Positions 1 through 8,359 are shown, numbered from the stretch's first letter. The stretch is 44,353 nucleotides of DNA from Planctomycetota bacterium (GCA_020851075.1 JADZDL010000021.1:1-44353), one strand, 5' to 3'. Numbers and translations are program-made. The notes: generated by a model from the sequence alone, not told the origin.

Positions 1-110
1 CGCCGATGCCCACGGGGCTCGTCGACGGGCTCAATGCGAGCGAACTGCGCGATCTCACCGCATTCGTGATGTCGCGTGGGGCGGTGGTGCCTTCGCAGGC
101 GGGTAAGTGA
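1..110 (+). CDS. C-terminal fragment of a heme-binding (c-type cytochrome-like) protein
   Basis: Only the last 35 codons are inside the window; the frame runs from base 3 to the TGA at 108-110. The residues read MPTGLVDGLNASELRDLTAF before a short polar tail. This matches the end of the c-type cytochrome-like heme-binding domain common in planctomycete secreted dehydrogenase-like proteins, where a Met in an S-x-MP-x-GL segment is the expected distal heme ligand and the ExxDLxAF helix closes the fold. The CXXCH heme motif would lie upstream and cannot be seen. It is followed closely by the hydrolase gene. Assignment rests on a short motif only. Confidence 0.55.
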   Translation, partial: PMPTGLVDGLNASELRDLTAFVMSRGAVVPSQAGK

Positions 111-187
111 CGGTCGCCGCGACCGGCAAAGACTCCCTTCCGGCAAGGACTTGGCGCGGCAAAGTGGTGGCGCTATCGTGTGCCACC

Positions 188-1795
188 ATGGTGTTCCTGC
201 GAACGCGCCCAGGCGCGATCCTCACGTGGCTCGCGTGCGCCACGTTGGCGCCCGCGCAAGGACTCGTCACTGTCCCGCGTGGTGGCCTGCCCGTTGCCGT
301 CGAAACCGTCGAACTACGCGAGGATCTGCAGTACGCCGAGGGTTATGCGCGAGAAGCGCGCCGCAATCGGCTCGACCTCTACATGCCAAAGCGCGCGTCG
401 AAGCCGCCGCTCGTGATGTTCATCCACGGCGGTGGTTGGTCGGCGGGCAGCAAGGACGGTTATGGATCGCTCGGCAATAGCCTCGCGTCGGCCGGTGTCG
501 CCTGCGCGGTCATCAATACGCAGCTGCATCCGTTCGCCACGCCGAGTGTGATGGCCGACGATTGCGCGCGCGCGCTCGGTTGGTTGCACGCGCACGCGGC
601 CGAACAGGGTTTTGACGGCGACCGGCTGTTGGTGATGGGGCACAGTTCCGGCGGGCATCTCGCCAGCTGGCTCGCGCTCGACGAAGTTCGCCTGCAAGCG
701 GCCGGGGTGCCGCGGGCTGCCCTGCGTGGTGCAATCGTGATGTCCGGCGTGCTCGACGTGCGGCCGCGGCATGCGGTGCTCGATCGCATCTTCGGCACGG
801 ACCCGGCGGTTCGCGCCGCGGCATCGCCCATGGTGCACGTCGATCGGGATGCGCCGCCGTTCTTGTTCCTCTGGGGACAGAACGACATGCCAGGCCTCGA
901 ACTCACGGCGCGCATGCTGCTGCGCAACCTGCTCGAACACGCCGTGCCCGCGATCGGCCTCGAACTGCAGGGCGCCAATCACGTCGACTACGTGCTGCAG
1001 ATGGGGCGCAAGGGGGACCGCTGCCTGCCGCAGATCCTCGCGTTTGTGCGCGAACGGCTCGGCGACGCGGCGCCACCGGCGGTCGCCCTACGCAAGGCCG
1101 AGGCGCGTTGCGTGCCGAATGTGCTGAAGGGACCCGCTGCTCCCCGCGTCGATCTCTGGCTGCCGAGCGACGGCGTGGCAGCCTGTTGGCTGGCGATGCC
1201 GTGCTGCGGCGACGCCGAGAACCAGGCGGCGCGGTTGCTCGGCGAAGTGCTTGCCCAGCGCGGCGTCGCCGTTGCCATCGTCGATTGTGGCCAGGCGGAC
1301 ACGGGAGGCAGCGTCGAGGCGCCGGCCCGGTTTGCGGCCATGGTGCAGCGGCTCGCGAAGGAACGCCCATCGGAGCTGCCAGAACAGGCCCCGTTCGTGG
1401 CCGGGCTGCGGGCTGGTGGTTGGATCGCGAGCGTCGTTGGTGCGAGCCCCGAACTCGGCGCGCTGCGCGTGCGCGGTCGGCTGTTGCTCGGTGCGCCAAG
1501 TGGGCCCGCGTCGACCGCCGAGTTGTTGCCGAACCTCGTCAGCGGCGCGGCCAAGGTGCCCGATGCTTCGGGTGTCTGGACCCGGACGGGCAGTCCGGTG
1601 CTCGTCGTCACGGGCGAGCGTGATACGGCCCGAATCCGGCGCGACGCGCAGGTGCTCGGCGTCCGCATGCTGGCCCCGGGGGCCGCGAGCCTCGGCGTCG
1701 AACTGCCCGAATGCGACACGGTGACCGCGCTGCAGCGGGTCGGGCAAGCGGGGGACGAGATGTTGCCGATGGTGCTCGCGTTCCTCGGGTTGTGA
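188..1795 (+). CDS. secreted alpha/beta hydrolase with a degenerate second hydrolase-like half
   Basis: Predicted exported carboxylesterase/lipase-like enzyme of the BD-FAE / hormone-sensitive-lipase type. From the ATG at 188 the first 24 residues form a signal peptide (two Arg, then AILTWLACATLA, cleavage after APA). A GTG at 107 overlapping the previous stop (GTGA) would add 27 residues in front of the signal peptide, so 188 is preferred. The catalytic half shows the oxyanion motif HGGGW (about residues 80-84), the nucleophile elbow GHSSG (Ser153), an Asp in FLWGQND (233) and His in GANHVDY (265). Residues about 283-535 look like a second alpha/beta hydrolase fold: a strand followed by LVVTGERD resembles the acid-bearing segment, but the elbow position reads GLRAG with no Ser. 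The second half is therefore probably non-catalytic. Substrate unknown. Confidence 0.85.
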   Translation: MVFLRTRPGAILTWLACATLAPAQGLVTVPRGGLPVAVETVELREDLQYAEGYAREARRNRLDLYMPKRASKPPLVMFIHGGGWSAGSKDGYGSLGNSLASAGVACAVINTQLHPFATPSVMADDCARALGWLHAHAAEQGFDGDRLLVMGHSSGGHLASWLALDEVRLQAAGVPRAALRGAIVMSGVLDVRPRHAVLDRIFGTDPAVRAAASPMVHVDRDAPPFLFLWGQNDMPGLELTARMLLRNLLEHAVPAIGLELQGANHVDYVLQMGRKGDRCLPQILAFVRERLGDAAPPAVALRKAEARCVPNVLKGPAAPRVDLWLPSDGVAACWLAMPCCGDAENQAARLLGEVLAQRGVAVAIVDCGQADTGGSVEAPARFAAMVQRLAKERPSELPEQAPFVAGLRAGGWIASVVGASPELGALRVRGRLLLGAPSGPASTAELLPNLVSGAAKVPDASGVWTRTGSPVLVVTGERDTARIRRDAQVLGVRMLAPGAASLGVELPECDTVTALQRVGQAGDEMLPMVLAFLGL

Positions 1796-1828
1796 ACCGC
1801 CGTGCCCACCGCCGCGCCCATTGCCGAA

Positions 1829-3748
1829 CTACGGCCGCTGCCCCTGCCCTGGCAGGTGCACGCAAGTCAGCAGCAAGTTCTCGCCGGAGCGTGAGATGGC
1901 GAGCAGCTGGCCGCGCCAGCGGACGGCGCCGAGCAGCGGTGGTTCGATTGGCAGGTCGAACGACGACCAGGTCGCGGCGCCTTCGGCGAGCACTTCGATC
2001 GTGCGCGCGGGCTGCAGGCCGTCGTCGGTGGCCATTGAGCCTCCGGCGAGCACGAGCGCACCGTCGAGGCTGACGAGGAACGGCGAGACGCGCGTCGCCG
2101 TCGGGCGGGGACCCACCGACCAGGTCTTCGTCGCCAGCTCGAAGGTGTCGACTTCGGGCACAGGTTCAAAACCCTCCTTCATGCCGCCGACGAGCCAGAT
2201 GCGCCCAGCCATGGCCGCGCAGCCAAAGGCGCGTCGCGGTTGGGGTAGTTTGGCGACTGGCTCGAACACGCCGTCCGCTCCGTCCCAGCGCAGCACACTG
2301 TCCACAAACACGAACTCGTTGCCCTTGCGATCCGGCGCGTAGTCAATGCCGCCGAGCACCCAGAAGTTCTCGGCCGTGTGCACGAAGCCGAACTGCGTGC
2401 GAGGCTCGGGCAGGCTGGGGCCCTGGTGCCAGGCATCCGCCTTTGGCACGTAGCTGGTGAAACTCGGCTGCGAACGCCCGCCGCCGTTCTCGTAACCAAA
2501 CCCACCGAGGGCCAGCAGGCGATCGCCGGCCGGCAGCGCCCCGACGGACTGCCGCGCCGCCGGCATCGCGGCGCGCGCCGTCGCCTGCATCGTGCGCAGG
2601 TCGATGGCGCAGGTTTCCGCCACGAAATGCTCCGGCTCGAAGTCGTGTTGCTTCGCGCCACGGTTGCCGCCCATCACGAACAGGGTGTCCCCGTGCACGG
2701 CAAAACCCTGACGGTTGCGCGCCGGATGGGAGCACGGCAGCGACCATTGCTGCACGTGCAGGGTCGTGCTCTGGGTGGGGAGCAGTTCGCACGTGGCGAG
2801 GTGTCGGTCGCTGGCGCCACCGATGGCGAGCAACTGCCCCTTACCCGCGGGCACGAGGCGGTGGAAGAAGCGTGGCAGGGCGAGGTTCGTGACTGCATCC
2901 CAGTGATCGCCGGCGAGACGGTACAACACTCCATCGCGGCCCGAGGCATAGCAATGTCCTTCCTGGGCCACGGCCGCCGCGGCAAAACCCTGTCCCGGAA
3001 AGTCCGGACCGCGGCTCCAGGTGCCGGCCTTGAGGTCGAGCACATCGACCTGCTGCGACATCTCGCCGTCGGCGTCGAGGCCGCCGATCGCATGCAGGCG
3101 CTCGTCCTGGGCCACGATGGCCAGCGCCCGGCGGTGGAATGGGGGGGCAGGCAGCGGTTGCCACGCTGCGCCCGGCACGGCGAGGTCCAGCGACCAGGCC
3201 GTGTCGAGCCAGTGGCGTTCGTTGCCCGCGAGTTGCCAGCCGCCGACGACCAGGATCCGGGAGCCAACGACGATGGCATCGTGGGACGAACGCGCTTCAG
3301 GCAGCGAAGGCAGCGCCGTCCACGAACCCTGCGCCAGGTCGAACCGCGCCACTTCCGCCACGGACCAGAGGTCTTCCGGTTCACCACTCCGGTTGCGCGC
3401 CATCATGCCGCCGAGGCGGATCACGCCCTGGTCGTAGGCGACGAGCGCCGGGCTCTGCAGCGTCGGGCCCGTGGCAATCTCCAACCACTGAGGTGCGGAG
3501 GCTCGGCGATCGAGGCGCAGCAGCGCTCCTTGCTGGTTGTCGCGCGAATGGGCGTGGGCTTTGCCTGTGTGGCCGCCGTAGACGAAGACCGCTTCGCCGA
3601 GCGCTGCGCAACCGAAGCTCACGAGCGGCACAGGCAGCGCCGAGGCCGGCGATGCGACCGCCGGGCGTACGAAGGTGGCGGGAGCCGGTTGTTGGGCGAT
3701 GGCGACGGACAGCGGCAGCAGGCCCGCGAGCAGGGTTGGTAGCGACAT
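1829..3748 (-). CDS. secreted kelch-repeat beta-propeller protein
   Basis: Predicted extracytoplasmic protein of 639 residues. The chosen ATG (3746-3748) is preceded by an AAAGGAA Shine-Dalgarno sequence and starts a clean signal peptide (MSLPTLLAGLLPLSVAIAQQ). The open frame extends 23 codons further upstream, but those residues are polar and precede the signal. About nine kelch-type strands with the Gly-Gly doublet are visible (VYGGH, VVGGW, AIGGL, AIGGA, VMGGN, ALGGF, VLGGI, LVGGM, LAGGS), most followed at the usual distance by an aromatic or acidic strand. That is enough for at least one propeller and part of another. No catalytic motif is seen, so a binding or scaffold role is likely. 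Convergent with the hydrolase (33 bp apart) and divergent from the gene at 3849. Confidence 0.8.
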   Translation of the reverse strand: MSLPTLLAGLLPLSVAIAQQPAPATFVRPAVASPASALPVPLVSFGCAALGEAVFVYGGHTGKAHAHSRDNQQGALLRLDRRASAPQWLEIATGPTLQSPALVAYDQGVIRLGGMMARNRSGEPEDLWSVAEVARFDLAQGSWTALPSLPEARSSHDAIVVGSRILVVGGWQLAGNERHWLDTAWSLDLAVPGAAWQPLPAPPFHRRALAIVAQDERLHAIGGLDADGEMSQQVDVLDLKAGTWSRGPDFPGQGFAAAAVAQEGHCYASGRDGVLYRLAGDHWDAVTNLALPRFFHRLVPAGKGQLLAIGGASDRHLATCELLPTQSTTLHVQQWSLPCSHPARNRQGFAVHGDTLFVMGGNRGAKQHDFEPEHFVAETCAIDLRTMQATARAAMPAARQSVGALPAGDRLLALGGFGYENGGGRSQPSFTSYVPKADAWHQGPSLPEPRTQFGFVHTAENFWVLGGIDYAPDRKGNEFVFVDSVLRWDGADGVFEPVAKLPQPRRAFGCAAMAGRIWLVGGMKEGFEPVPEVDTFELATKTWSVGPRPTATRVSPFLVSLDGALVLAGGSMATDDGLQPARTIEVLAEGAATWSSFDLPIEPPLLGAVRWRGQLLAISRSGENLLLTCVHLPGQGQRP

Positions 3749-3782
3749 CGAAGGTTCCTTTCTTGAATGACCGGGTGATGAC

Positions 3783-3810
3783 ATATTGCGACTGAGTCTC
3801 AGTAGCATAT
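3783..3810. promoter_or_regulatory. AT-rich imperfect inverted repeat between divergent genes (candidate operator)
   Basis: The 100-bp gap between two divergent secreted-protein genes contains the perfect odd palindrome ACTGAGTCTCAGT (3791-3803). It is extended on both sides by imperfect arms, ATATTGC on the left and GCATAT on the right, with one mismatch pair and one extra base. The stretch is conspicuously AT-rich for this genome. Position and symmetry suit a dimeric regulator or overlapping promoters. No regulator is encoded nearby, so this is inference. Confidence 0.4.
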
Positions 3811-3835
3811 CGGCCATGAAACCGACTTCAACCCT

Positions 3836-3840
3836 GGAGG
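3836..3840 (+). promoter_or_regulatory. Shine-Dalgarno sequence GGAGG that decides a GTG start
   Basis: A perfect GGAGG lies 8 nt before GTG 3849-3851. The longer in-frame ATG candidates (3786 and 3816) have no such site, and they would place this Shine-Dalgarno inside the gene and in front of the signal peptide. Confidence 0.65.
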
Positions 3841-3848
3841 TCGCGTTC

Positions 3849-4910
3849 GTGCCGTCCTTGTTCTCCGCCCCTTCGTTCCTTCTCGCGCTGAGCCTGTTGT
3901 CCGCGGTACCCGCCGTGCTCCCGGCCCAGCAGGTGCTCGACTACGACCATTCGGTGCTCGCGGCGCCGCCTGCCTATGGGTATCCGCTCTACACGCCCGG
4001 TGCTGGATCACTCGGCCAGACCGTGCGCACGCAGTTCTTGTGCCCGGAGTCGTTCCTCACGGCGCAGTCCATTGGTGCTGGCCTCGTCACGCATATCGGC
4101 TTGTCGCTCGCGGGGGAGGCCACCTACGACACGTTCGTGCTGCGCGCCGGCACTTCGACGGTGACCGCGCTCACCAACACCTGGGACCAGAACCTGCCCG
4201 ACCAGCGCGTTCAGAAGGACCTCTCCCATGTGCTGCTGCGCGGCGGCGGCACGGCGACAGCACCGGCCAACCAGTGGGTCGAGTTTGAGCTCGAATACCC
4301 ATTCTTCTATGTGACGGGGCAGAGCATCGTGATCGATCTCACGGCGCACCTCGCGGTGCCAGGCGCATTGCTCGGTACCACGGTTGGCACGGCGGTCGAG
4401 CGCGCCTTCACGCTGAATTATCAGGGTGGTCCGATGGCCAATACGCTGCAAGCCGCGGGTGGGCTCGCGTTCCGCATGCGGTTTGCTCCGCTCGATGTCG
4501 TGCCCTACGGCAGCGGTTGTCCCGGCACCGGTTCGTTTGTGCCGCGGCTCACGTCCACAGGCGCGTCCAATCTCGGGAGCACGAACTTCCAGATCGATGT
4601 CGACCGTGCGCTGCCGAATGCGTTGGGCGGTTTCCTGCTCGGCTTCTCCCGCAGCACGTTCGTTGGCGGGGCATTGCCGTATGCGTGGGGTGGTGGGTGC
4701 GAGCAGTGGACGTCCGGCGAATCGGTGGTCGGCGTCTTCAGTGCTGGCACTGCCCCAGGCGGTGGAACGGCGACCCTGCCGATGTTGATCCCGAACTGGC
4801 CGTCGCTGATTGGCGTGGTCTTCTACGCCCAATATGCGCAGCTGGATGTGGCTTCCCCGGCGAGGGTGCCCGTGGTGTTCAGCAATGCGGGCGCGATCGT
4901 GATCTACTAG
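3849..4910 (+). CDS. secreted protein of unknown function with planctomycete C-terminal module
   Basis: 353 residues from the GTG start chosen by the GGAGG at 3836-3840. Residues 1-27 are a signal peptide (hydrophobic FLLALSLLSAVPAVL, cleavage after PAQ). Residues about 28-220 form a beta-rich domain of no recognised family, with segments such as QWVEFELEYPFFYVTGQS. The last 130 residues begin with YGSGCPGTG and contain ALPNALGGFLLGFS and a closing VVFYAQYAQLD segment. This layout resembles the ends of three other secreted proteins in the window. No catalytic residues can be proposed. It may be a surface or extracellular structural protein. Divergent from the kelch gene. Confidence 0.75.
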   Translation: MPSLFSAPSFLLALSLLSAVPAVLPAQQVLDYDHSVLAAPPAYGYPLYTPGAGSLGQTVRTQFLCPESFLTAQSIGAGLVTHIGLSLAGEATYDTFVLRAGTSTVTALTNTWDQNLPDQRVQKDLSHVLLRGGGTATAPANQWVEFELEYPFFYVTGQSIVIDLTAHLAVPGALLGTTVGTAVERAFTLNYQGGPMANTLQAAGGLAFRMRFAPLDVVPYGSGCPGTGSFVPRLTSTGASNLGSTNFQIDVDRALPNALGGFLLGFSRSTFVGGALPYAWGGGCEQWTSGESVVGVFSAGTAPGGGTATLPMLIPNWPSLIGVVFYAQYAQLDVASPARVPVVFSNAGAIVIY

Positions 4911-5226
4911 GCGAGGGCTGCTGGTGCGCTGACCGCCTGACTCAGCCGCGCAGCCCAGGTGCAGGCAAGTAAGCAGTCATATTGCCGGCGCTGCGCATAG
5001 CGATGGCGGGCGACCGAAAATAGCGGGGAGTCCGCCTGCTTACCCGGGCCAAACCTCCCTGGTACGCATTTATTGCCGACTTGGGGTCCCACTGCCCAAT
5101 CGTATGGGTAGCATAGCGCCCTGCCTGCCCAGCAGTTTCTGCCGGGCTGTTTTCTGTGCCTGACTGCGGTGCCAAAGGACTGCAATCCCACCGTGGCAAC
5201 AGGCTTTCTCTCGTGAGGAACTCCCC
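4911..5226. other. 316-bp gap with possible structured RNA
   Basis: No convincing coding frame. Bases 4969-4976 (GTAAGCAG) are perfectly complementary to 5036-5043. Bases 4961-4966 (GCAGGC) can instead pair with 5034-5039, so two mutually exclusive outer stems are possible. Inside lies a hairpin at 4984-5007 (GCC and CGCT paired with AGCG and GGC around GCGCAT). A terminator-like hairpin follows at 5127-5147, about 80 nt before the next start. The stretch could be a 5' leader element of the 5227 gene, a small RNA, or an inert 3' region of the preceding gene. It matches no riboswitch class I can recall. Confidence 0.35.
5127..5154 (+). terminator. intrinsic terminator-like hairpin with T-rich tail
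   Basis: GCCCAGCAG and CTGCCGGGC pair over 9 positions with a single A-C mismatch around a TTT loop, followed by TGTTTTC. It reads on the plus strand. It could end transcripts from the gene at 3849-4910 or act as an attenuator in the leader of the gene at 5227. Confidence 0.5.
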
Positions 5227-6306
5227 ATGACTCGTCTCCTGCTTTCCGTCGCTGCAAGCGTTTCGCTCTTCACGTCGGTTGCGACTGCGCAATGGTCCGA
5301 GAACTTCGACACCTACGCCCCGAGCTCCCAGGTGGTCGGCCAAGGTAACTGGGAAGAATGGAGCGCCGGTGCGGGCGCGCTCGTTTCCAACGCCCAGTCG
5401 CGCAGCCCGGGCAACTCGATTGCCATCGCTGGGCCGTCCGACCTCGTCCAACAGTACAGCGGCTACACGACGGGCAAGTGGGTCTACACGGCCTGGCAGT
5501 ACATCCCGTCCACGATGGTCGGCTCGACGTACTTCATCCTGCTCAACACCTACGCCTACCCGGCGGGTCCGTACAACTGGTCGGTCCAGGTTGAGTTCAG
5601 CGTGGCCAACGGCCTGCGCGGCAACTTTGGCACCGGCACCATCAACCATGCCGTCACGCCGATCGTGACGGACGCTTGGGTGCCGATCCAGGTCGTCATC
5701 GACCTCGACCAGGATTGGTGCCAGTTCTACTACAACGGCGTGTTGCTCGACGAGCCGAACGTCTCGGATCACCCGAGCCTCGGCGGCGGCTACACGTGGA
5801 CCGGCGGCGTGTTTGGCGGCGGCGCGGGCCAGCTCAACATCGGTGCGGTCGACCTCTACGCCAACACGGCGACGGACGCCTACTACGACGACATCTCGCT
5901 CTCGCAGGCCGGGTTTGAAGTCTTCGGCACGGGTTGCGGCGGTGCGCTGCCGGCGCCTAGCTTCACGGTGCTCCTGCCCGCGATTGCTGGCCAGCCCTAC
6001 CTGGAGCAGATCAACAACCTGCCCGTGAACGCGGCCATCCACCTCTTCGGCTTTGGCAACCAGACGTCGCTGCTGGGCCCGTTGCCGATCGAGTTGACCC
6101 CGTACGGCGCGCCTGGCTGCAACCTGCGCATCAACGCGGACAGCGCGATCTTCCTTGTCGGCGCGCAGAACGCGGCGACCTTCGTGCTCAACATCCCGGT
6201 TGGGTTGCAGGGCCTGAAGTTCTACGTGCAGGCGGCCGGTCTGGACGTTTCGGCCAACGCACTCGGCCTCACCGTGAGCCCGATGGCTGCGGTCTGGGTG
6301 CAGTAA
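5227..6306 (+). CDS. secreted concanavalin/LamG-like protein with C-terminal module
   Basis: 359 residues. The ATG has a GAGGAA Shine-Dalgarno 6 nt upstream and opens a textbook signal peptide (MTRLLLSVAASVSLFTSVATAQ). Residues about 23-225 look like a jelly-roll lectin/glucanase-like domain: an ENFDTY opening, aromatic strands (KWVYTAWQYIPS), W-x-P-I-Q-V-x-I-D-L-D-Q-D-W-C-Q-FYYNG, and a closing AYYDDISL strand, as in LamG-type folds in which a 'DD' strand ends the sandwich. No catalytic Glu pair is evident, so carbohydrate or surface binding is more likely than hydrolysis. The final 125 residues start with FGTGCGG and end FYVQAAGLD...VWVQ, resembling the ends of other secreted proteins here. 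A strong hairpin follows the stop. Confidence 0.75.
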   Translation: MTRLLLSVAASVSLFTSVATAQWSENFDTYAPSSQVVGQGNWEEWSAGAGALVSNAQSRSPGNSIAIAGPSDLVQQYSGYTTGKWVYTAWQYIPSTMVGSTYFILLNTYAYPAGPYNWSVQVEFSVANGLRGNFGTGTINHAVTPIVTDAWVPIQVVIDLDQDWCQFYYNGVLLDEPNVSDHPSLGGGYTWTGGVFGGGAGQLNIGAVDLYANTATDAYYDDISLSQAGFEVFGTGCGGALPAPSFTVLLPAIAGQPYLEQINNLPVNAAIHLFGFGNQTSLLGPLPIELTPYGAPGCNLRINADSAIFLVGAQNAATFVLNIPVGLQGLKFYVQAAGLDVSANALGLTVSPMAAVWVQ

Positions 6307-6345
6307 GACCCGTCTGTAGGACCCGTTGGTAGGTCCGCAGGCCTC

Positions 6346-6379
6346 GGGGCCCAGCAGCCGTTCGCGGTTGCTGGGCCCC
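6346..6379. terminator. strong 15-bp hairpin with TTCG loop downstream of the secreted protein gene
   Basis: Bases 6346-6360 pair with 6365-6379 along all 15 positions (one G-U wobble) around a TTCG tetraloop. It lies 40 nt after the stop at 6306 and before the convergent end of the gene at 6465. The T-run afterwards is weak (GGCTGTTTCC). It may serve both converging genes. Confidence 0.65.
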
Positions 6380-6464
6380 GGCTGTTTCCTGCCCTCGTGA
6401 TTTCGAGAGTGGGCCCGAGATGCCGTCGTCGCACCGCCTCGGTCGCGCCCCGTTTACGCGCCGT

Positions 6465-8180
6465 TCACTCCCCGGCGCGGTGCACGACCACCTGCGGGAA
6501 CGGGATGTGCCAGCCGTGCTGCGTACACGTCTCCGTGCAGATGCGCTGGATCGCGCGCTGCACGGTGAGGTAGTGCCGGGCCGCCGCACCCGTGAACGTG
6601 GCGAGGATCGTGTAGTCGAGCGACGAGGTGTTCGCCGCCGTGAACTCCACTTCGACGCGCACCAGGGACTCGGCAGGAGCGACCTCGGGCAACTCTTCGG
6701 CGAGAGCCTTCTGCAGCGTGCTGGGGATGTGCATTGTCGCTTCGGTCTGGTGCCGGTAGTCGATGCCAAACACGACGGCGGTCGTGAAGCCGTGCGAGAG
6801 GTTGCGCGGGTTCTGCGCGAGGTAGGCGAGGGTCGGGTAGGTGCGCGGTGCACCCAGCTGGTCGATCACGACAACGCTCGGCGTCTGCTGCAGAATGGCC
6901 CCGAAGGTGCCGTCAGCGAGCACGACGTACTCGCCCGCCTCGCTCGGAAACCACGGCTCGTCGGGGCCACTACGTCGTGAACACTTGCCCAGCAGATCCT
7001 GGATCGGGATGCGCAGTGTGCCGCCCTGCAGGTTGGGGTTGTGCAGGCGCGAGTAGAAGCGCAATTGGTCGACGCGGTAGGGCAGGCCGTCGAGCACGAG
7101 GCGTTCGCCTTCGCGCACGGCGCCGACGTTGAGCACGAGGCGGATCTGTTCGAAGAAGCGCGGTGCCATGCGCACGAGCACCCAACCGACGCCGACCAGG
7201 AAGACGATGCCGACGGCGAGCAACAGCCAGTCGTTGCGCACGTAGGGCACGACCATCGTCGCGATGACGGCGACGAGGATCGAGCCGATCGAGAACACGG
7301 TCTCGAACAACCGCAGCGCGAAGCCGCGTTCGCTGCTGCGCGCGCGCAGAACGCGGTTCTGCAGCCAACGCAGCGAGAAGAACACGCTCACGAACACGAG
7401 CGCCGAGAGCAGCAGGCTGAGGCCGCTCTCCTGCACGAACTTCTGCAGCGTCTGCGTGACGCTCTCGAACATCGACTTCTGGTTCTCGGCGCGACTCTTG
7501 ATGCCGGCTTGTAGTACGAGCACTTCGCTGCGCAGTGCTTCGAGCATCGGGCTCCAGCGCGTCTTGAGGTCCAGCACGGCCTCGGCGCGCGCTGGCGAAT
7601 CGGCGGGCAGCAGGTCGCGCGTGCGTTCGACGGCGCGTTTCGCTGCCTCCGCGGTCTGTTGCCGCGCTTCCAGGGCCTCCAGGCGGGCCTTCATGTCGGC
7701 CACCTGCCGAGGTGTCGCCGTGGCGTCCTTGACGGTCTGCAGCAGCGGCCGGATCAGCTGTTCGAGTTCCTTCTGCAGGTCGAACTTGCCTTCGCGCGGG
7801 GCTTCAAACTCCTGCACGTCGAAGCGGGCGGCGAGTCCCGAAAACTGCCAGTTCAGGTGCTGGATCTCCTCCGTGAGTGCCGTTGCGCGCGCTACATCGG
7901 CGGCCTTCTGCGCGGCGGCGAGTTCCTCCCTCTTCGTGTTCAGCAGCGAAGCGAGGGAGTTCAACGCCTCGATGGTCGTGGCGTCGCGAGCGCGGGCGGG
8001 CTGCGGTGGGTCCTGGGGCGGTGGGGCCTTCTGCGGGGTTGCCGGCGTCGGAACGAGCGCCTCTGGCTGTTGGGCGGTCGGCAGCTCGGCCGGGGCCTGG
8101 CCCCGCAACCTGGCATCACAGATGGCGACGCAGCACAGCACGTAAAGGCCGGAGGCACGCACGCTGGACCAACCAATCAT
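6465..8180 (-). CDS. MscS-family mechanosensitive ion channel-like protein
   Basis: 571 residues. An N-terminal hydrophobic segment (11-21, possible signal) is followed by a Pro-rich linker (30-62) and a long Ala/Glu/Arg-rich coiled-coil stretch (about 65-235), probably periplasmic. Three membrane helices follow at about 254-273, 293-312 and 317-337. After the third comes the MscS beta-domain pattern, with VREGERLVLDGLPYRV and TLRIPIQDLLG at 355-397. The C-terminus carries the family ending IPFPQVVVH (559-567). The family forms heptameric channels that open under membrane tension to release solutes. The canonical NxxxIPN is altered to IPIQD, and the third helix is less Gly/Ala-patterned than in MscS itself. 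Gating function is therefore inferred from the family only. ATG start; no clear Shine-Dalgarno. Confidence 0.78.
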   Translation of the reverse strand: MIGWSSVRASGLYVLCCVAICDARLRGQAPAELPTAQQPEALVPTPATPQKAPPPQDPPQPARARDATTIEALNSLASLLNTKREELAAAQKAADVARATALTEEIQHLNWQFSGLAARFDVQEFEAPREGKFDLQKELEQLIRPLLQTVKDATATPRQVADMKARLEALEARQQTAEAAKRAVERTRDLLPADSPARAEAVLDLKTRWSPMLEALRSEVLVLQAGIKSRAENQKSMFESVTQTLQKFVQESGLSLLLSALVFVSVFFSLRWLQNRVLRARSSERGFALRLFETVFSIGSILVAVIATMVVPYVRNDWLLLAVGIVFLVGVGWVLVRMAPRFFEQIRLVLNVGAVREGERLVLDGLPYRVDQLRFYSRLHNPNLQGGTLRIPIQDLLGKCSRRSGPDEPWFPSEAGEYVVLADGTFGAILQQTPSVVVIDQLGAPRTYPTLAYLAQNPRNLSHGFTTAVVFGIDYRHQTEATMHIPSTLQKALAEELPEVAPAESLVRVEVEFTAANTSSLDYTILATFTGAAARHYLTVQRAIQRICTETCTQHGWHIPFPQVVVHRAGE

Positions 8181-8328
8181 GCGGAGAGCGTAGTCGTCGC
8201 GGCGTCAGGGAGCACGAAGCGAGCGCTCGTCTGCCCGGTGGTTTGGATACCACCGCGCGTGGGCGAGTCCGAGAATGTGGGCCCCATGGCAGAGTGTGGA
8301 CCAACGGGCGCCCAAGCAGCGGCACCGG

Positions 8329-8351
8329 GGCCAGGGCGTGAGGCCCTGGCC
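8329..8351 (-). terminator. GC-rich hairpin just downstream of the phytase/GDPD gene
   Basis: GGCCAGGGC (8329-8337) pairs perfectly with 8343-8351 around a 5-nt loop. It begins 8 bases after the stop codon at 8360-8362 in the direction of that gene. There is no T-tract on the minus strand, so termination would be weak or Rho-assisted; the hairpin may instead protect the 3' end. Confidence 0.45.
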
Positions 8352-8359
8352 GGCAGGCC

